NCBI RefSeq assembly: GCF_022965805.1
Contig: NC_133101.1
Location: 10,081,069 to 10,145,068, forward strand
Length of the DNA: 64,000 nt
From: Primulina eburnea
Taxonomy: Eukaryota > Streptophyta > Magnoliopsida > Lamiales > Gesneriaceae
Direction: 5' to 3'
Positions within the stretch are counted from its first letter, which is position 1. Every line of letters begins with the position of its first letter. Below, piece after piece: positions 11,450 to 22,818 of the stretch. A program made the translations under genes and the position numbers. The notes below the pieces were generated by a model. It did not search any database. It had not been told where the DNA came from and was given only the letters and a program-made list of their open reading frames with translations.

Positions 11450-12736
11450 GTTTCATAGCTCCAATCAAAGTTACGGATGTGGGGAACAAAACCCTTCAAG
11501 AAAATTTGAGTTTCGACATCTGATGAAAAAGTTATAATTATTCTTGACAAGAAAATATGTTGGGGATGAGTTTTCTTCTTTCTTCTTTTATTGGAACTCG
11601 AGATAGGTGTATGTATATGTGTGTATTATGTTTATTTACTAATAATAGTAATGTGTGTCAATTTATCTCGTTTTGTATTTATTTTGTTATCATGTGTTAT
11701 TTGAATTCCGGATGTATTTTTTATCGCATTAACTTCAATATTCTAAAATGCATATTTTTAACATGCTTTTTAAATTTATTTGTGTAACGCCCCAGATTCG
11801 ATGACTATCCCTACTGTACCAAGACGACTCTTTCCAGCATGCTTATGTCCTCACTCACATGCACCCTATGAAACTCCCAGGCGGTCACCCATCCCAAAAT
11901 TGTCCCAAGTCAAGCACGCTTAATTTTGGAGTTTTTATGTGATGAGCTACCGAAAAGAAGATGCACATTCTTGATATGAGTAGTACATATCAAATCTTTT
12001 AAGCCCTCTTCAATTGTACACTCCCATCCCTGAACAGTTTCGTAATCCCCTCTTTCCGGTGTAAGATCGCTTCATTCATGTTCCCTCCGCCTAGAAGCCT
12101 GCGAGGAGCCGCTCATTGTCCGTGCAACCTCATGGCACCAGCGATCAACCCTCGCCCTCTTCGGCCCCGGGCCTCACATGCCCACCAGCTTCCGCTTGGT
12201 TCGTCCCCGAACCACACCGTACTAGGATAGGTCGGCTCTGATACCAACTGTAACGCCCAAGATTCGACGACTATCCCCACTGTACCAAGACGACTCTTTC
12301 CAGCATGCCTATGTCCTCACTCACACGCACCCTAGGAAACTCCCAGGGGGTCACCCATCCCAGAATTGCCCCAAGTCAAGCACGCTTAACTTTGGAGTTT
12401 TTATGTGTGATGAGCTACCGAAAAGAAGATGCACCTTCTTGATATGAGTAGTAAATATCAAATCTTTTAAGCCCTCTTTAACTGTACAGTCTCATCCCTG
12501 AACAGTTTTGTAATCCCCCTCTTTCCGGTGTAAGATCGCTTCATTCATGTTCCCTCCGCCTAGAAGCCTGCCAGGAGCCGCTCATTGTCCGTGCAACCTC
12601 ATGGCACCGGCGATCACCCCCCGCCCTCTTCGGCCCCGGGCCTCACAATTTGACATAATTAATTATTTTAATTAATCAAGTCAATAATTATCCTAATTAT
12701 AACATATTATCAGATAATTAATTACAGGGTCTTACA
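11450..12736 (-). mobile_element. Right (5') LTR remnant of the same gypsy element, split by Cassandra
   Basis: This repeats 9147-9510 in the same orientation, from TGTGGGGAACAAAACCC at 11478 to GGTCTTACA at 12736, interrupted at 11783-12647. No tRNA primer-binding site lies between it and the pol remnant, so the deletion that removed gag also took the inner end of this LTR. Confidence 0.7.
11783..12647 (-). mobile_element. Cassandra TRIM retrotransposon, complete
   Basis: Two direct LTRs, 11783-12178 (396 bp) and 12249-12647 (399 bp), flank only 70 bp. Each LTR carries a stretch related to the 3' half of 5S rRNA in antisense (CCCATCCCAGAATTGCCCC, then AAGCACGCTTAACT), the hallmark of Cassandra. 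The primer-binding site TTGGTATCAGAG (minus, about 12235-12248) borders the right LTR, so the element points leftward. The 5-bp TSD ATTTG is at 11778-11782 and 12648-12652. The related gypsy LTR at 9418-9423 shows the empty site. There is no protein-coding capacity; it depends on enzymes from other elements. Confidence 0.93.
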
Positions 12737-12860
12737 TTTCAAAAGCAGTTCGGTCATTTCATAAACACTACAATTTATTTGTACAATCCCATTTTCAGCT
12801 TATTTGTTTAATCTTATGCATATAATATTCCCGATCACGTAATTATTTAAAAATCTAAAT

Positions 12861-13008
12861 GTAGTAGTTCATGCTCTTGCTAGAGTTGATATTTTTCATG
12901 CTAGTCCTTCGGTTTATTTTGAGACTCAGTCTTGTTTCATTGAACTTTCTTTGGATGATTATTGTAATTCTTTGCATGATTAATGAAATTTCATTTTTTT
13001 AAAAAAAA
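12861..13008 (+). pseudogene. 3' tail of a LINE (RNase H end plus poly-A)
   Basis: An open frame ending at TAA 12981-12983 encodes a typical C-terminus of plant L1-type ORF2 RNase H: HALARVDIFHASPSVYFE, then FIELSLDDYCNSLHD. It is followed by AATGAAATTTCATTTTTTT and an A run, the usual LINE 3' end. Everything upstream is missing, as in 5'-truncated insertions. The left boundary is near 12850. Confidence 0.75.
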
Positions 13009-13084
13009 AAACCTTTTACTTACTCCTTTAATAGAAAATTTATATGGCGATAACTTTACGTGATTTGAGGTTAAATGCATTGAA

Positions 13085-14390
13085 TCACTACAACAAAAAC
13101 GCCAAACGACAACGGATAAAATCCGTTGTCATAGGCCATTTAAAACTGTTGTAACTGAGGGTGTTGTTGAAAGTGTCCTCAACGACAACGGTTTTAAACC
13201 GTTGTCTTTTCTATCAACGACAACGGTTTTGCAACAAACCGTTGTCTTTTCTATCAACGACAACGGTTTTGCAACAGTGTTAAACCGTTGTAATTTCTAG
13301 CAACGACAACAGTTTTGCAAAGGTTTTAAACCGTTGTTTTTAACCGTTGTCGTAGTTTTAAAACTGTTGTTAAAGTCAGTGTTGTTAAATGGTCCGCTCA
13401 AAGACAACGGTTTTTGACTGTTGTCGTAGCTACAATTTGCGACGGTTTTTAAAATCGTCGCAAAATAAAAGTGTCGTCGAAACTACAATTTGCGACGGTT
13501 TTGACAACCGTCGCAAAAGATATTTGCACGGTCTGTATATAAAAACCGTCGCTGATTAGCGACGGGTAACAATCCCGTCGCTAAATTTAGCAACGGTTTA
13601 CTTTTTACCGTCGCAACATGTAGCGACGGTATTTATGTGCAAAACCGTCTTTATTTAGCGACGGTTTATATATGTCGTCGCTAATATTTTAGGTAAAATA
13701 AAAAAAAAATTATGAATTTAATAAATCTGTGTTTTCAATTGATACAATCGTGTAAGAGATAAAAAATTTAAAAGTCGTGAAGTGATAAAATCGTGTAAGA
13801 GATAAAAATTTTAATCGTTTTGAAGTGGTAAAAAAATCGTGTAAGAGATAAAAAATTTAAGTGTTGTGAATTTGTAAAATCGTGAAGAGTCAAAAATTTA
13901 AGTGTTGTGAAGTTGTAAAATCGTGTAAGTGAGAAAAAATTTAATTGTTGTGAAGTGAAGTGGAAGAAATTGAAGCAAATTTGCATGTATTTATAGAGAG
14001 TGGTGAAAGAAAATGGGGGGAAGTTTAGGGGGGAAGGAATTTTTTTGAAAATGACAACAGTTTTAGTTAAACCGTCGCGAAATTATAAATCGGCGACGGT
14101 TAAATCTAAACTGTCGCTAAATGTTGCGACGGTTTTTATTTAACGGTCGCCAACTTTAGCGACGGGTGTTGCAAATTCGTCGCTATGTTTAAACATGCGA
14201 CAGGTTTTTTTAACTGTCGCTAAATTTAGCGACGGTGTAGATTAAACCGTCGCAAAATGTAAATCGGCGACAGTTTAAGTAAAACCGTCGCTACTTTTAG
14301 TGACGGTTAAAAAAAACTGTCGCTAAATAGTTGTCGAATGTCTCAAAAACACGCTGATACAAATGTCGTTTACCATTTTTTTTGTAGTGA
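13085..14390. mobile_element. CACTA-like non-autonomous element 1
   Basis: The ends TCACTACAACAAAAA and TTTTTTTTGTAGTGA are inverted repeats flanked by GAA on both sides (13082-13084, 14391-14393), a 3-bp TSD as in CACTA/EnSpm. Both subterminal thirds (13100-13690 and 14040-14340) are packed with short inverted motifs of two types, ACAACGGTTTT/AAACCGTTGT and GCGACGGTTTT/AAACCGTCGC. Such repeats are where CACTA transposases bind. The middle holds a 42-bp tandem repeat and no transposase. Confidence 0.85.
13751..13960. repeat. Five tandem copies of a 42-bp unit
   Basis: The unit reads roughly ATCGTGTAAGAGATAAAAAA followed by TTTAAGTGTTGTGAAGT. Copies start near 13751, 13793, 13839, 13880 and 13921 with small length changes. 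They form the core of CACTA-like element 1 and give a repetitive minus-strand ORF that is not a gene. Confidence 0.85.
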
Positions 14391-14393
14391 GAA

Positions 14394-15390
14394 TCCAAAA
14401 CTGTTGTCTTTAATAATTTTTTTCATTAAGTAAAATTTTTGTATTAAATTTCTTTTAATTTATAATATATAATAATAATTAAACCAAAAATAACAATCGA
14501 AAACAAAATATTTACCACGTTAAATCCGTGACTATGTTATGTTCAAAATCCATTTTCCAAAATATGCCAACGATAAACAAAAATTTTACAAATTTGAATT
14601 TAGTATTGCAATTGACCTTGATACATGTTCGTCATCAATGTGGCAGTGTGGCAGTAGAGTCCCACAATATCAACATTTTCCAAACAAAAAATACGTATAT
14701 ACTGCAATCTTTTGTCATCATCGGCCTCGATCTCCTCAAACTCATCAACATTTATGCATCAAAACCTTCCCCTGCCATTTCATCCCTGGCATATAATCCA
14801 CACATAGAAAGCCTATTAAAAACCCATTTTCGTACTTACAGAGTTGGATTCCAAAATGACGATTTCTTATCCAGCAACATTCATGGTTACTCGTACCTTG
14901 TGTTTACTATTTTCCGGTTCAACTTTTTACCTTATGTTTTAACCAAGAACCCTTATATTACATTAAATTCCCAAATTCAAATAAATTTATTATTATCTCA
15001 TTTGTTCTCCAAGCTACAAATAAATATAGATCATGTCATAGTAAGGTTATGATTTAACACGAGTAGTTTAGCCCGTCATTCAGGCTATTCTCTTGAAATA
15101 TAAAAATAAAACAGTAAATAAAAACAAAATAAATAAAAAAAAAAATTACAAAGTTGTATTCAAAACTTGAAGCTTTTATTTAATTCGTAAGAAGGGTTGT
15201 TTACAGAGAGGAAATAGAGGGGAGCAAATTTGACCATATTCTTCTAATAACACAATACAGCCTATAAATAGATGGAAGAGCCGGACATCAAACCCAGGAT
15301 TCCAACTAAAAATATAAACAATACAATGCTTTATAAAAGAAAATAGTAACATGGTTACAAAAGTCAAAAAGTCTATAGTGATATTCCACC
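14394..15390. other. Intergenic, AT-rich; one long but unconvincing ORF
   Basis: A 174-codon plus-strand ORF (14528-15052) shows no recognisable domain, low-complexity Ile/Leu/Asn composition and no clear promoter. I regard it as chance or as part of an unrecognised repeat. Nothing else stands out. Confidence 0.4.
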
Positions 15391-15399
15391 AACTTTATT

Positions 15400-15960
15400 A
15401 AAGATTAATATCCTAATCATCTTTAATATTTTCTTTTAATGAATTTATATAATTTTCAAAAATATCACTAATATGAGAAGGAATATCTTCCTTTGGGTCT
15501 TGAGCATTTTGCATCTGCATTAGATGGATAAATTGGTTTTCACTTGATTCGGATACCATAGATTTATCTGATTTGGAGTCAGAACATGCAATGTTCTTAT
15601 AAAGATCTTTCTTCAGTTTTTCAATGTAGACTTCAATCATCTTTTCTTTAGAATAAATATCAGAATATTTCGGAGTAAGAAGCTTGAAAGGACTCATCGA
15701 ATCCTGCTCCTTTTCTTGTTGTTTATTAAAATCTTTCTGTTATAAAGAAATTTTTTCTTCCATATGTTGAAGAATTTCGGAGCCATAGAGCTTTCCTGTA
15801 TCAGGGTCTTCTCTTAATAATTTGTCCCAAAAATTTGTGAACTAACCCTCCATAAGCAAGGAAATTCTGGTTGTAACCTCCATATCCATGGAATTCCGAA
15901 TTCCATAAAGAACAGACATAAAATCTTACCATCGATTCAATGTTCTGAAAATAATTTTTT
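15400..15960 (-). pseudogene. Degenerate retroelement- or virus-like ORF, unassigned
   Basis: Reading leftward from 15960, two frames join across stops and a shift. One has FHGYGGYNQNFLAYGGLVHK; then comes WDKLLREDPDTGKLYG and a 94-codon ORF (15413-15697) starting MSPFKLLTPKYSDIYSKEK with a charged C-terminus. Codon structure is clearly preserved, so this was once a protein of at least 170 residues. The composition suggests a gag or virion-like protein, but I cannot name the family. It sits directly left of CACTA-like element 2. Confidence 0.45.
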
Positions 15961-16010
15961 AATACTTGAGGAAATTTTTAACCAAGTATTCATTGGTTTT
16001 ATGAAAAATC

Positions 16011-16868
16011 CACTACAAGAAAAATGCTAAACGAAAACGGATAAAATCCGTTGTCGTAGACACTCAACAACTATTAAAAAAAGTTAAAAACAGAACAATG
16101 ACCAAATTTTAATTTAGCGACGAATTATAAAACCGTCGCTACGTTTAAATCGGCGACGGTTTACAAAACCGTCGCTAGTTTTGAATCGGCGAGGGTTTTC
16201 AAAAAGCTGTCGCTATTTTAAATCGACGACGGAATTTTCTAAAACCGTCGTCGATTTAAAATGAGCGACAATTTATAATTCGTCGCTACATTAAACTTTG
16301 TGACGGTTTTAGTAAACCCGTCGCTAATAGCGACAGTTTTTTGTTTAAACTGTCGCTATTTTTAACAACGGCTCTCTAAAAGCGTTGTAATTTCTCCGAA
16401 AAAAACGCTAATCCACAATAGTTCACGAAAACCGTTGTCTTTTCCCTAAAAAAAACGCTAATAGACAACGGTTCACGAAAACCGTTGTCGTTTCCCAAAA
16501 AAAACGCTAATCCACAACTGTTCACGAAAACCGTTGTCGTTTCCCAAAAAAAAGACGCTAATCCACAACGGTTCACGAAAACCGTTGTCATTTCCCAAAA
16601 AAAAAACGCTAATCCACAACAGTTCACGAAAAGCGTTGTCTTTTGTCCTCAAAAACACGCTTATAGACAACAGTTTTATAAACCCTTTGTCGTTTTTTTG
16701 AGGGTCAACGACAACGGTTTTACAAACCCTTTGTCGTTTGCTGCTTTTTAACAACGGTTTTCACTAAAACCGTTGTTAAAAAAAAACCGTTGTTAAAAAG
16801 CAAAAGACAACGGTTTTTTAAAAACCGTTGTCTTTTGAGTGTGGTTGAATGCATATTTTGTTGCAGTG
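16011..16868. mobile_element. CACTA-like non-autonomous element 2
   Basis: It starts CACTACAAGAAAAATGC and ends TTTTGTTGCAGTG. Like element 1 it consists mostly of GCGACGGTTT and ACAACGGTTTT inverted subterminal motifs (16030-16370 and 16640-16840), plus a 50-bp tandem array. No transposase ORF. A target duplication could not be fixed. Confidence 0.75.
16407..16656. repeat. Five tandem copies of a 50-bp unit
   Basis: Units begin CGCTAATCCACAAC and continue GGTTCACGAAAACCGTTGTC plus TTTCCCAAAAAAA, at 16407, 16457, 16505, 16556 and 16607. Each contains an inverted ACAACGGTTC/AACCGTTGT pair. All frames stay open, which gives long spurious ORFs on both strands. Confidence 0.9.
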
Positions 16869-17089
16869 AATAATCACGAGCCTAAATGTTCTTATAATTG
16901 TTTATTTTTGTCAAAAAATATTTTGTTTTTAAAAGAGAGAAAACAATGTCAATAAATTAGGCATATAGTAGTGGGTTTGTGGGGGTGGTAAAGCATTGTT
17001 CTGTTTATATATGCATTCCCAACTTCCCCGTTTCAAATGACGTTGATGTTTATAGACATAAGCATCAATATTTTTTCTTGGAATATGTA

Positions 17090-17260
17090 TATTGTGAGAT
17101 GGTCTCACATATCTTTATTCGTGAAACGAATTGATTATGCTCATATTTAGAATAAAAATTAATACTTTTGACAAAAAATTAATATTTTTCATAGGTTACT
17201 CAAATAGAATATATGTCTCACAAATTGACCTGTGAAATTGTTTCGGATGAGATATTTGTG
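17090..17260. mobile_element. Diverged copy of the GTGAGACGGTCTCAC MITE
   Basis: The order matches the element at 6029: TTGTGAGATGGTCTCAC, TTTATTCGTGAAACG, 'aatattttTCATaGG', then CTCACAAATTGACC and a degraded right end. It is older than the 6029 copy, with many substitutions and no readable TSD. Confidence 0.6.
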
Positions 17261-17429
17261 TGTTTTTGTTCAATGTAGTCAAAACTATGGAATACATATC
17301 CGCAACCTCAATTTATTTAGTGCTGAATTTAGAACAAGGGTGGTTCAATTTTTTTAAAAAAAATTATATGTAAATTTAATATAATTTTAGAATAATATGA
17401 TATTAGCCCATGTAGATCAATTTAAAATA

Positions 17430-20230
17430 TTAAAAGATTCTAAAGTTTAATATTCTAGTCCGGGCGAAGCCATATTTCTGGCTCCGCCACTGTTTAGAAC
17501 TCAAATCTATTAATACAGATAAAAAAACGAAACGACTTGAAATGATCCCAAAAACTGCTCCAAATCCATATCCCATAAGAATAACTTGCCACGTAAATCC
17601 ATCCAAAATGCTACCTTCATCATCACCTTGTTGTGGCAACATCTCTTCGTCATTTGTGCATTTCTTAGTCAAAGGAAATCCACATAATCCCGAGTTTCCT
17701 ATGTATGAGCTGCTGTCAAATGTAAGAAAATGACCGCTAGATTGGGGTATCGACCCAACAAGATGATTATATGACAGATTCAACCGTTCTAGAAATGTTA
17801 ACCTCGTCAACTGCTAGGGAATTTCCCCTACCAATTGATTTGAAGATAAGTCCAAGGACTCTAGTACGCTTATATATGCTACACATTCAGGAATATGACC
17901 CGTGAGGATGTTATGGGACAAATTCAAATACCTTAATGATTTGAGCATTCCTATTGTATCTGAAATATTTCCATGAAACATGTTGCTTGACAAATCAATG
18001 GTCGTAAGTGTTTCCAAAATTATCTGATATCGAAGCTCCAGTGCTTTTACATTTAATGTTACAGACTCCATGTAAGGGAAACTTAACGTTGAATTATTTG
18101 TTTCATTTTTGTTTTCCTTGACATCAATCATGGCTTTGAAATTCTCGAAATATTGGTCTGGCAAAGCTCCAGTGAATTGATTGTCGGAGACGTCGAAGAT
18201 TTGCAACATAGGGTAGGAAATATTACTCTTTAAAGCAGGCATCGTACCATGGAACCTATTAGATCTCAGCACAAGAACTCGAAGCTCCACGAGATTTTCC
18301 ATCCAATAAGGAAAATAATCATGGATTTTATTGTTCCCGGCGTTAAGAACCTGAAGCTGTCGGCACTTGGCCAATGACTGAGGGACCGTTCCTTCCAAAT
18401 CGTTGCTATTCAAGTCAAGAGATATCAGTGCACTTTCGTTTCCTGTGCACTGTGGAACTTTTCCTTCCAATCTGTTAGTCGATAGATGGAGAATCTGAAG
18501 GGCACTCATATCGCAAATGGATGATGGAATCTCTCCTGTTAAACTGCAAATTACTTAGAAACTAATGGATAGAAAATCGAAAAATTAAATGAAAAACAAC
18601 CTTTGAATGGGCGTCCGAATATAACTTCCTTGTGATAAAAAGGAACTTCACCTGTTAATTTATTTGAGTCCAAGATTAGATCATTCAGCCCTCTCAAATT
18701 GCCTGTCGTACGTAGACTCGAACAATTTTCGAAACACTCCAGCAATGGCCCTTGTAAATCGTTTTCTTTCGCTGCAAAATAGCTGACAGATAATCCACAG
18801 CATAATCCTCGTGGGAGATTCCCCGAGAAGTGGTTTTTAGAAAAATTAGCATAAATCAATTCAGAAATATTTTTCCCGAAATTCTCAGGCAACTGCCCAG
18901 TCAATTGGTTATTATTCACTTCAAAAAATAAGAGTGAAGTTAAATTCCCAATTGTAGGTGGAAGAGTTCCACTGAGATTGTTCGCATAAAGGTTCGGTAT
19001 AAAGAGTTTTGTCAGATTTGTTATTGTTGGTGGTATTGCACTCGAGAATAGATTATTTGAAAGTTCTACAGAACGCAAATTTCGGAGGTTCCCAATCTCC
19101 AGCGGGATGGAGCCTGAAAATTGTTATTTTGCAGGTCGAGTAAAGATAAATTGGTCAGTAAGCCTATTTCAGATGAAACCACCCCCGTGAAGAGATTGTT
19201 TCCAAGATCCAAGAATCTTAGTTGGGTCCAATTGCTTAAAAAATGAGAGATATCACCAGAAAGATTATTATAAGCTAGCACCGAGTATGTTAGTTGGGTC
19301 AGGTTTGACAAGGATAGAGGCAAAGGTCCTGTAAGTGAATTGAAGGCTAAGGCCAAAAAGGTAAGGTTGCTGCATTGGCCGAGCTCAGGAGGAATTGTTG
19401 AATCGAGGTGATTAAGTTCGAGTAACAGTTGTTTAAGGTTCAAGAGTTGGCCTACAGAAGACGGAATATTTCCTTCAAATGAGTTTTCGTTCAGACCAAG
19501 ATATTCGAGCTGTAACAAGTTTTTGAATACTGATTCGGGAATGGGGCCTGTGAGATTGTTAAATGACAAATCAAGAAGAGTAATACTCTTGCACCTGGTT
19601 ATAAAACTTGGAAACTGCAAAGTGAGTTTATTGTCACGAAGGCTGAGGTGTGTCAGAAAAGGGAGGCTCGGGATTCTAGACCAATCAGTCGTCTCCAAGT
19701 GATTTAATCCAAAATTCAAGCGTGTCACCTTTTGAAGGTTGCCAATTTGACGTGGAACTTCACCACTGAGATTGTTGTCACGGAAACTAATGTACCGAAT
19801 CTCGGTTAAATTCCACTCAGTGAATGATGCTTAAGATATTGTCGCTGAGGTCTAAGAAAATGATTGTAGATAGATTTCCAATACTAGACTGGTATCAATC
19901 CACTGAAGTTGTTTCCGCTGATATTGAAACTGGTGAGATAATGAGATTGGGAACGAACCGAAATCGAGCCTGTCAATTCTGCCGTAAAGATTTGCATGGG
20001 ATAAGTTTATATCAGAAACGGAGCCCCCTTCATTGCAAGGCAATCCCCGTCCAATTACAAAGGTTACTGAGATTATCAAGGGACCATGGAATGGTAAAAG
20101 GAGACGGTGACATGGTTCTCTTCCACTGAACGAGAGCTTCAGCTTCTGTTTTTGCTGAAAAGCTAGTGTTCAACAAAAGCAAAGAGAGAAGAAGAAGCAA
20201 TAAGATGGAGGATATTTGGGATGTTCTCAT
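17430..20230 (-). pseudogene. LRR receptor-like protein (Cf-type RLP) pseudogene
   Basis: Reading leftward from the ATG at 20230: a signal peptide rich in leucine, then an LRR N-terminal cap with a C-N-W-T-G-I motif. About 25 leucine-rich repeats of plant type follow (L-x-L-S-x-N-x-L-x-G-x-I-P), then GNSGLCGFPLTKKC, an acidic spacer and a membrane span near 17520-17580. The order matches cell-surface receptor-like proteins without a kinase. Breaks are many: at least two frameshifts and a stop between 19720 and 20030, a one-base loss in a T run near 19110, a disordered 60-base stretch near 18545-18640, and an in-frame TAG near 17811-17816. The cytoplasmic tail is out of frame. Assembly errors could explain one or two breaks, not all. 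Confidence 0.88.
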
Positions 20231-21371
20231 GGCTCATTTCCTGCAGTTATACTCCAATATTTGCTCTATTTTATAGTACTCAAGAACAAGAACGGATGCT
20301 ACAGATTGATTCATCAAGTCAAGAAAGACTTGGAAGTCCACTAGCTCGTCAATCAATAAAATCCAAACAGCTTCCATCTCTATTATTACCAATCTTGATG
20401 ATTGGTAATATACGATCAATACATAGACTATAAGCTTAAGTAACACATACGGACTTCACGTGATTTTTCTTCATGAATATTATATTGTTTAATTTTTTTG
20501 TACTTATCAAATACCCTTATTTACTTTAATTAATTTTAAAATTCAAATTTTATTTGTTTTACACATTTAGTGTATTTAAAATTTTATAAATTGGATTAGT
20601 TGTTTAAATAAACTTATTAAAATTCATAGAAATTACAATTTGTTTTTTTAATTTAATTCTATTTTTTAAAAAAGTAGTTGTACAAAAAAACGACTATACA
20701 CCATGTTCTTTGTTTTGAAGTAGATATCTATCTAACCATCCAGAGACGTAAATGAATATATTAATCAACAGGATTGATCAATTAAAGAATTTAAATAAAA
20801 ATATCTTTGGGATGTCCTATTTTACGATGTATTTAAGAAATAATGTTTTGGCCAAAACTTGGCGAGTAAAAACATTTTATTGTTGATTTCATGTCTGGTT
20901 CGAATTTGATTGGATTATTAAATTTTTTTATGGTTGATTTTTCAAAATTTAGAAATACCATTCCTTCGGTTTGATTATAGCTTAATAGTTGATGCATACA
21001 TGCAAACTAAAAAAATTATTGATATCATGCATGCCACATTCTCCACGTATTGGCTCGATTACAAACGTAATAAAATCTTTTACTTGAGATGAGAATTATT
21101 AGTTTCCACAAGTTATTTTTACCACTTTCCCAACAAAAACTTGTTCCACCTTCCACTCATTTTGCTCTTGTAAAGAAATGATGACTAATACATAAGCACC
21201 AAACCAAAATGGACGCATCCCAACGACCCTTTAACAAGATAATCAAAACAAGCTTGACTTTATGGAAACACCGCACACCACACTCGGGCCACATGCAAAG
21301 CAACCCTACATTTAATTCTTAACAAAAGATTCCAAACTTCCATCATATCATACACGACGATGCTCCCAATC
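20231..21371. other. Intergenic spacer between RLP pseudogene and HIPP26
   Basis: AT-rich with no coding signal. A TATAAAATAG on the minus strand near 20266-20275 lies about 36 bases upstream of the RLP ATG and could be its old TATA box. The stretch next to 21371 holds the 3' UTR of HIPP26, with no canonical AATAAA recognised with confidence. Confidence 0.5.
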
Positions 21372-22818
21372 TCACATGACAACACATGCAGCCGGGTTTT
21401 CGTCGCTAAAAGCCGTGGTGTACCGCACCTCGGTCGAGCTCGCACGTGCGAGATTCGACATTTGAGGGTCGTCAACGTTGCGAACATACCCGGCGGGGGC
21501 CTTCTTGTCGTAGACACCGGGTGCATAAGGGTGCGCGACCACATCGTACGGGACGTATGGCCAGATCTCCACTTTCTTGCCCGTGCGATGAGCTACACGG
21601 GCGAGGACTTTTTGGGGATCGACGTAGCCGATGACGGTGAGCTTGCTCTGCTTCGGCGAAACCTCTATGGATGTCACTCCTTTCATCCCCTCCACAGATC
21701 TTCGAACCTTCCTCTCGCATCCTTCGCAATCCATTTTTATCTTTATTTCGACGGTCTGTTGAAACCAAGAGAAATCGATGTTTAACAAATATGTTCAAAT
21801 TAAATAAATGATTAAGCTGCAAAAATATGCGTCTTAGTACAATAATAATTATACATTATTCCTATAATCCTATGGCACATGTACATAATTAATGGGAGAT
21901 AAATATTGTCGATGATCAATTAATGACGTAACCTCATTTGTCAAGAACGATGATTGTCACAGTTTATTAAAAATAATGAAAACAAAATATGAAGAGATAA
22001 AGACTACCTCACTCATCAACAACACAGAATTTATATCGACACATAAACCCCCTATAATTTTTGACACGTGTATTCTGAATTGTTATTCAAGTCTCATGGT
22101 ATTCAATTTTATAAGAATATTCAAACAATAAATAATAATAGTAAATACTAACGAATATCCCAATATTTAACAAGTATTAATATGATATTTGATTCACAAA
22201 CTACAAAATTTATTTAATTTTATTACCAAAGTAGCATTGATTATCCTCTAAATAGTACGGAGTAGCATGGTGTGAGATAAGATAATAATAATAAGAATAA
22301 TAATAATAATAATAACATGACAGCGTAGCATGGTGTGAGATATGATGAGGTTCCCAACCAAGCATTAAATAACGTTAGAATTTAGAGTAAAACAAGTGTC
22401 AGAAATTAATGCAAAACAAATGATTTTCTTTCCTACAGATCTGAACCCCCCACATCTCTTCTCTACGAAGAGTCAAGAAGAAAGAAATGAGAAAATTAGA
22501 GAACTCTCCAGCGATGAGCGATCTGCATATCATGACGAAGAGGGAGCAGAGTCGGCCATGTTTACGGAAAATACAGTTAAAACCCACGAAATCTATACGC
22601 AATGCAGTAGACGAGTCTGACTATGTAATATCATATTTTAGAAACGATCTGAACTAACAGTTTTCGTACTCAGAGGCCAAGTACTATTGCAAATATATAT
22701 ATAGTTAAAAAATACATAAAAAATGTGAGCCAACCTGAAGCTGTTTGCGTTTCTTGTGGTGCCTGGAATGGCCGCCGGTGCAATCGAACATGTCTGAAAG
22801 ATGATCTAAGGCACCCAT
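21372..22818 (-). CDS. HIPP26: Heavy-metal-associated isoprenylated plant protein, HIPP26-like
   Basis: Two exons read leftward: exon 1 is 22818-22735 (28 codons), exon 2 is 21755-21372 (127 codons plus stop). The 979-bp intron has a CAG/GT donor and an AACAG acceptor in phase 0, giving 155 residues. Exon 1 gives the family N-terminus MGALDHLSDMFDC and a basic patch. Exon 2 gives one HMA domain with the metal-binding MDCEGCERKV motif (two cysteines), a GKKVEIWPYVPYDVVAHPYA stretch, and a C-terminal CVVM CaaX box for farnesylation. The family binds metals such as Cd or Cu, attaches to membranes through the lipid, and in Arabidopsis HIPP26 also interacts with a stress-related zinc-finger homeodomain factor. 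No defect seen. A truncated second copy of exon 1 lies at 4159-4242. Confidence 0.95.

Noticed and set aside
11876..12400. 5S rRNA gene
   Set aside because: The similarity covers only part of 5S and sits at the same place in both LTRs of a TRIM; it is a Cassandra feature, not a functional rRNA gene.
14528..15052. 174-codon plus-strand ORF
   Set aside because: No recognisable motif, biased composition, overlapping ORF in another frame, no promoter or splice evidence. Kept only as a note on the spacer.
16376..16754. Repetitive ORFs with CGLAFFFWE or NPQQFTK units
   Set aside because: Translation of the 50-bp tandem array in a CACTA-like element; all frames are open because the unit lacks stops.
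13085..16868. CRISPR-like array of short repeats
   Set aside because: The repeats alternate in orientation, vary in spacing and lie within elements with CACTA ends; the window is plant nuclear DNA.
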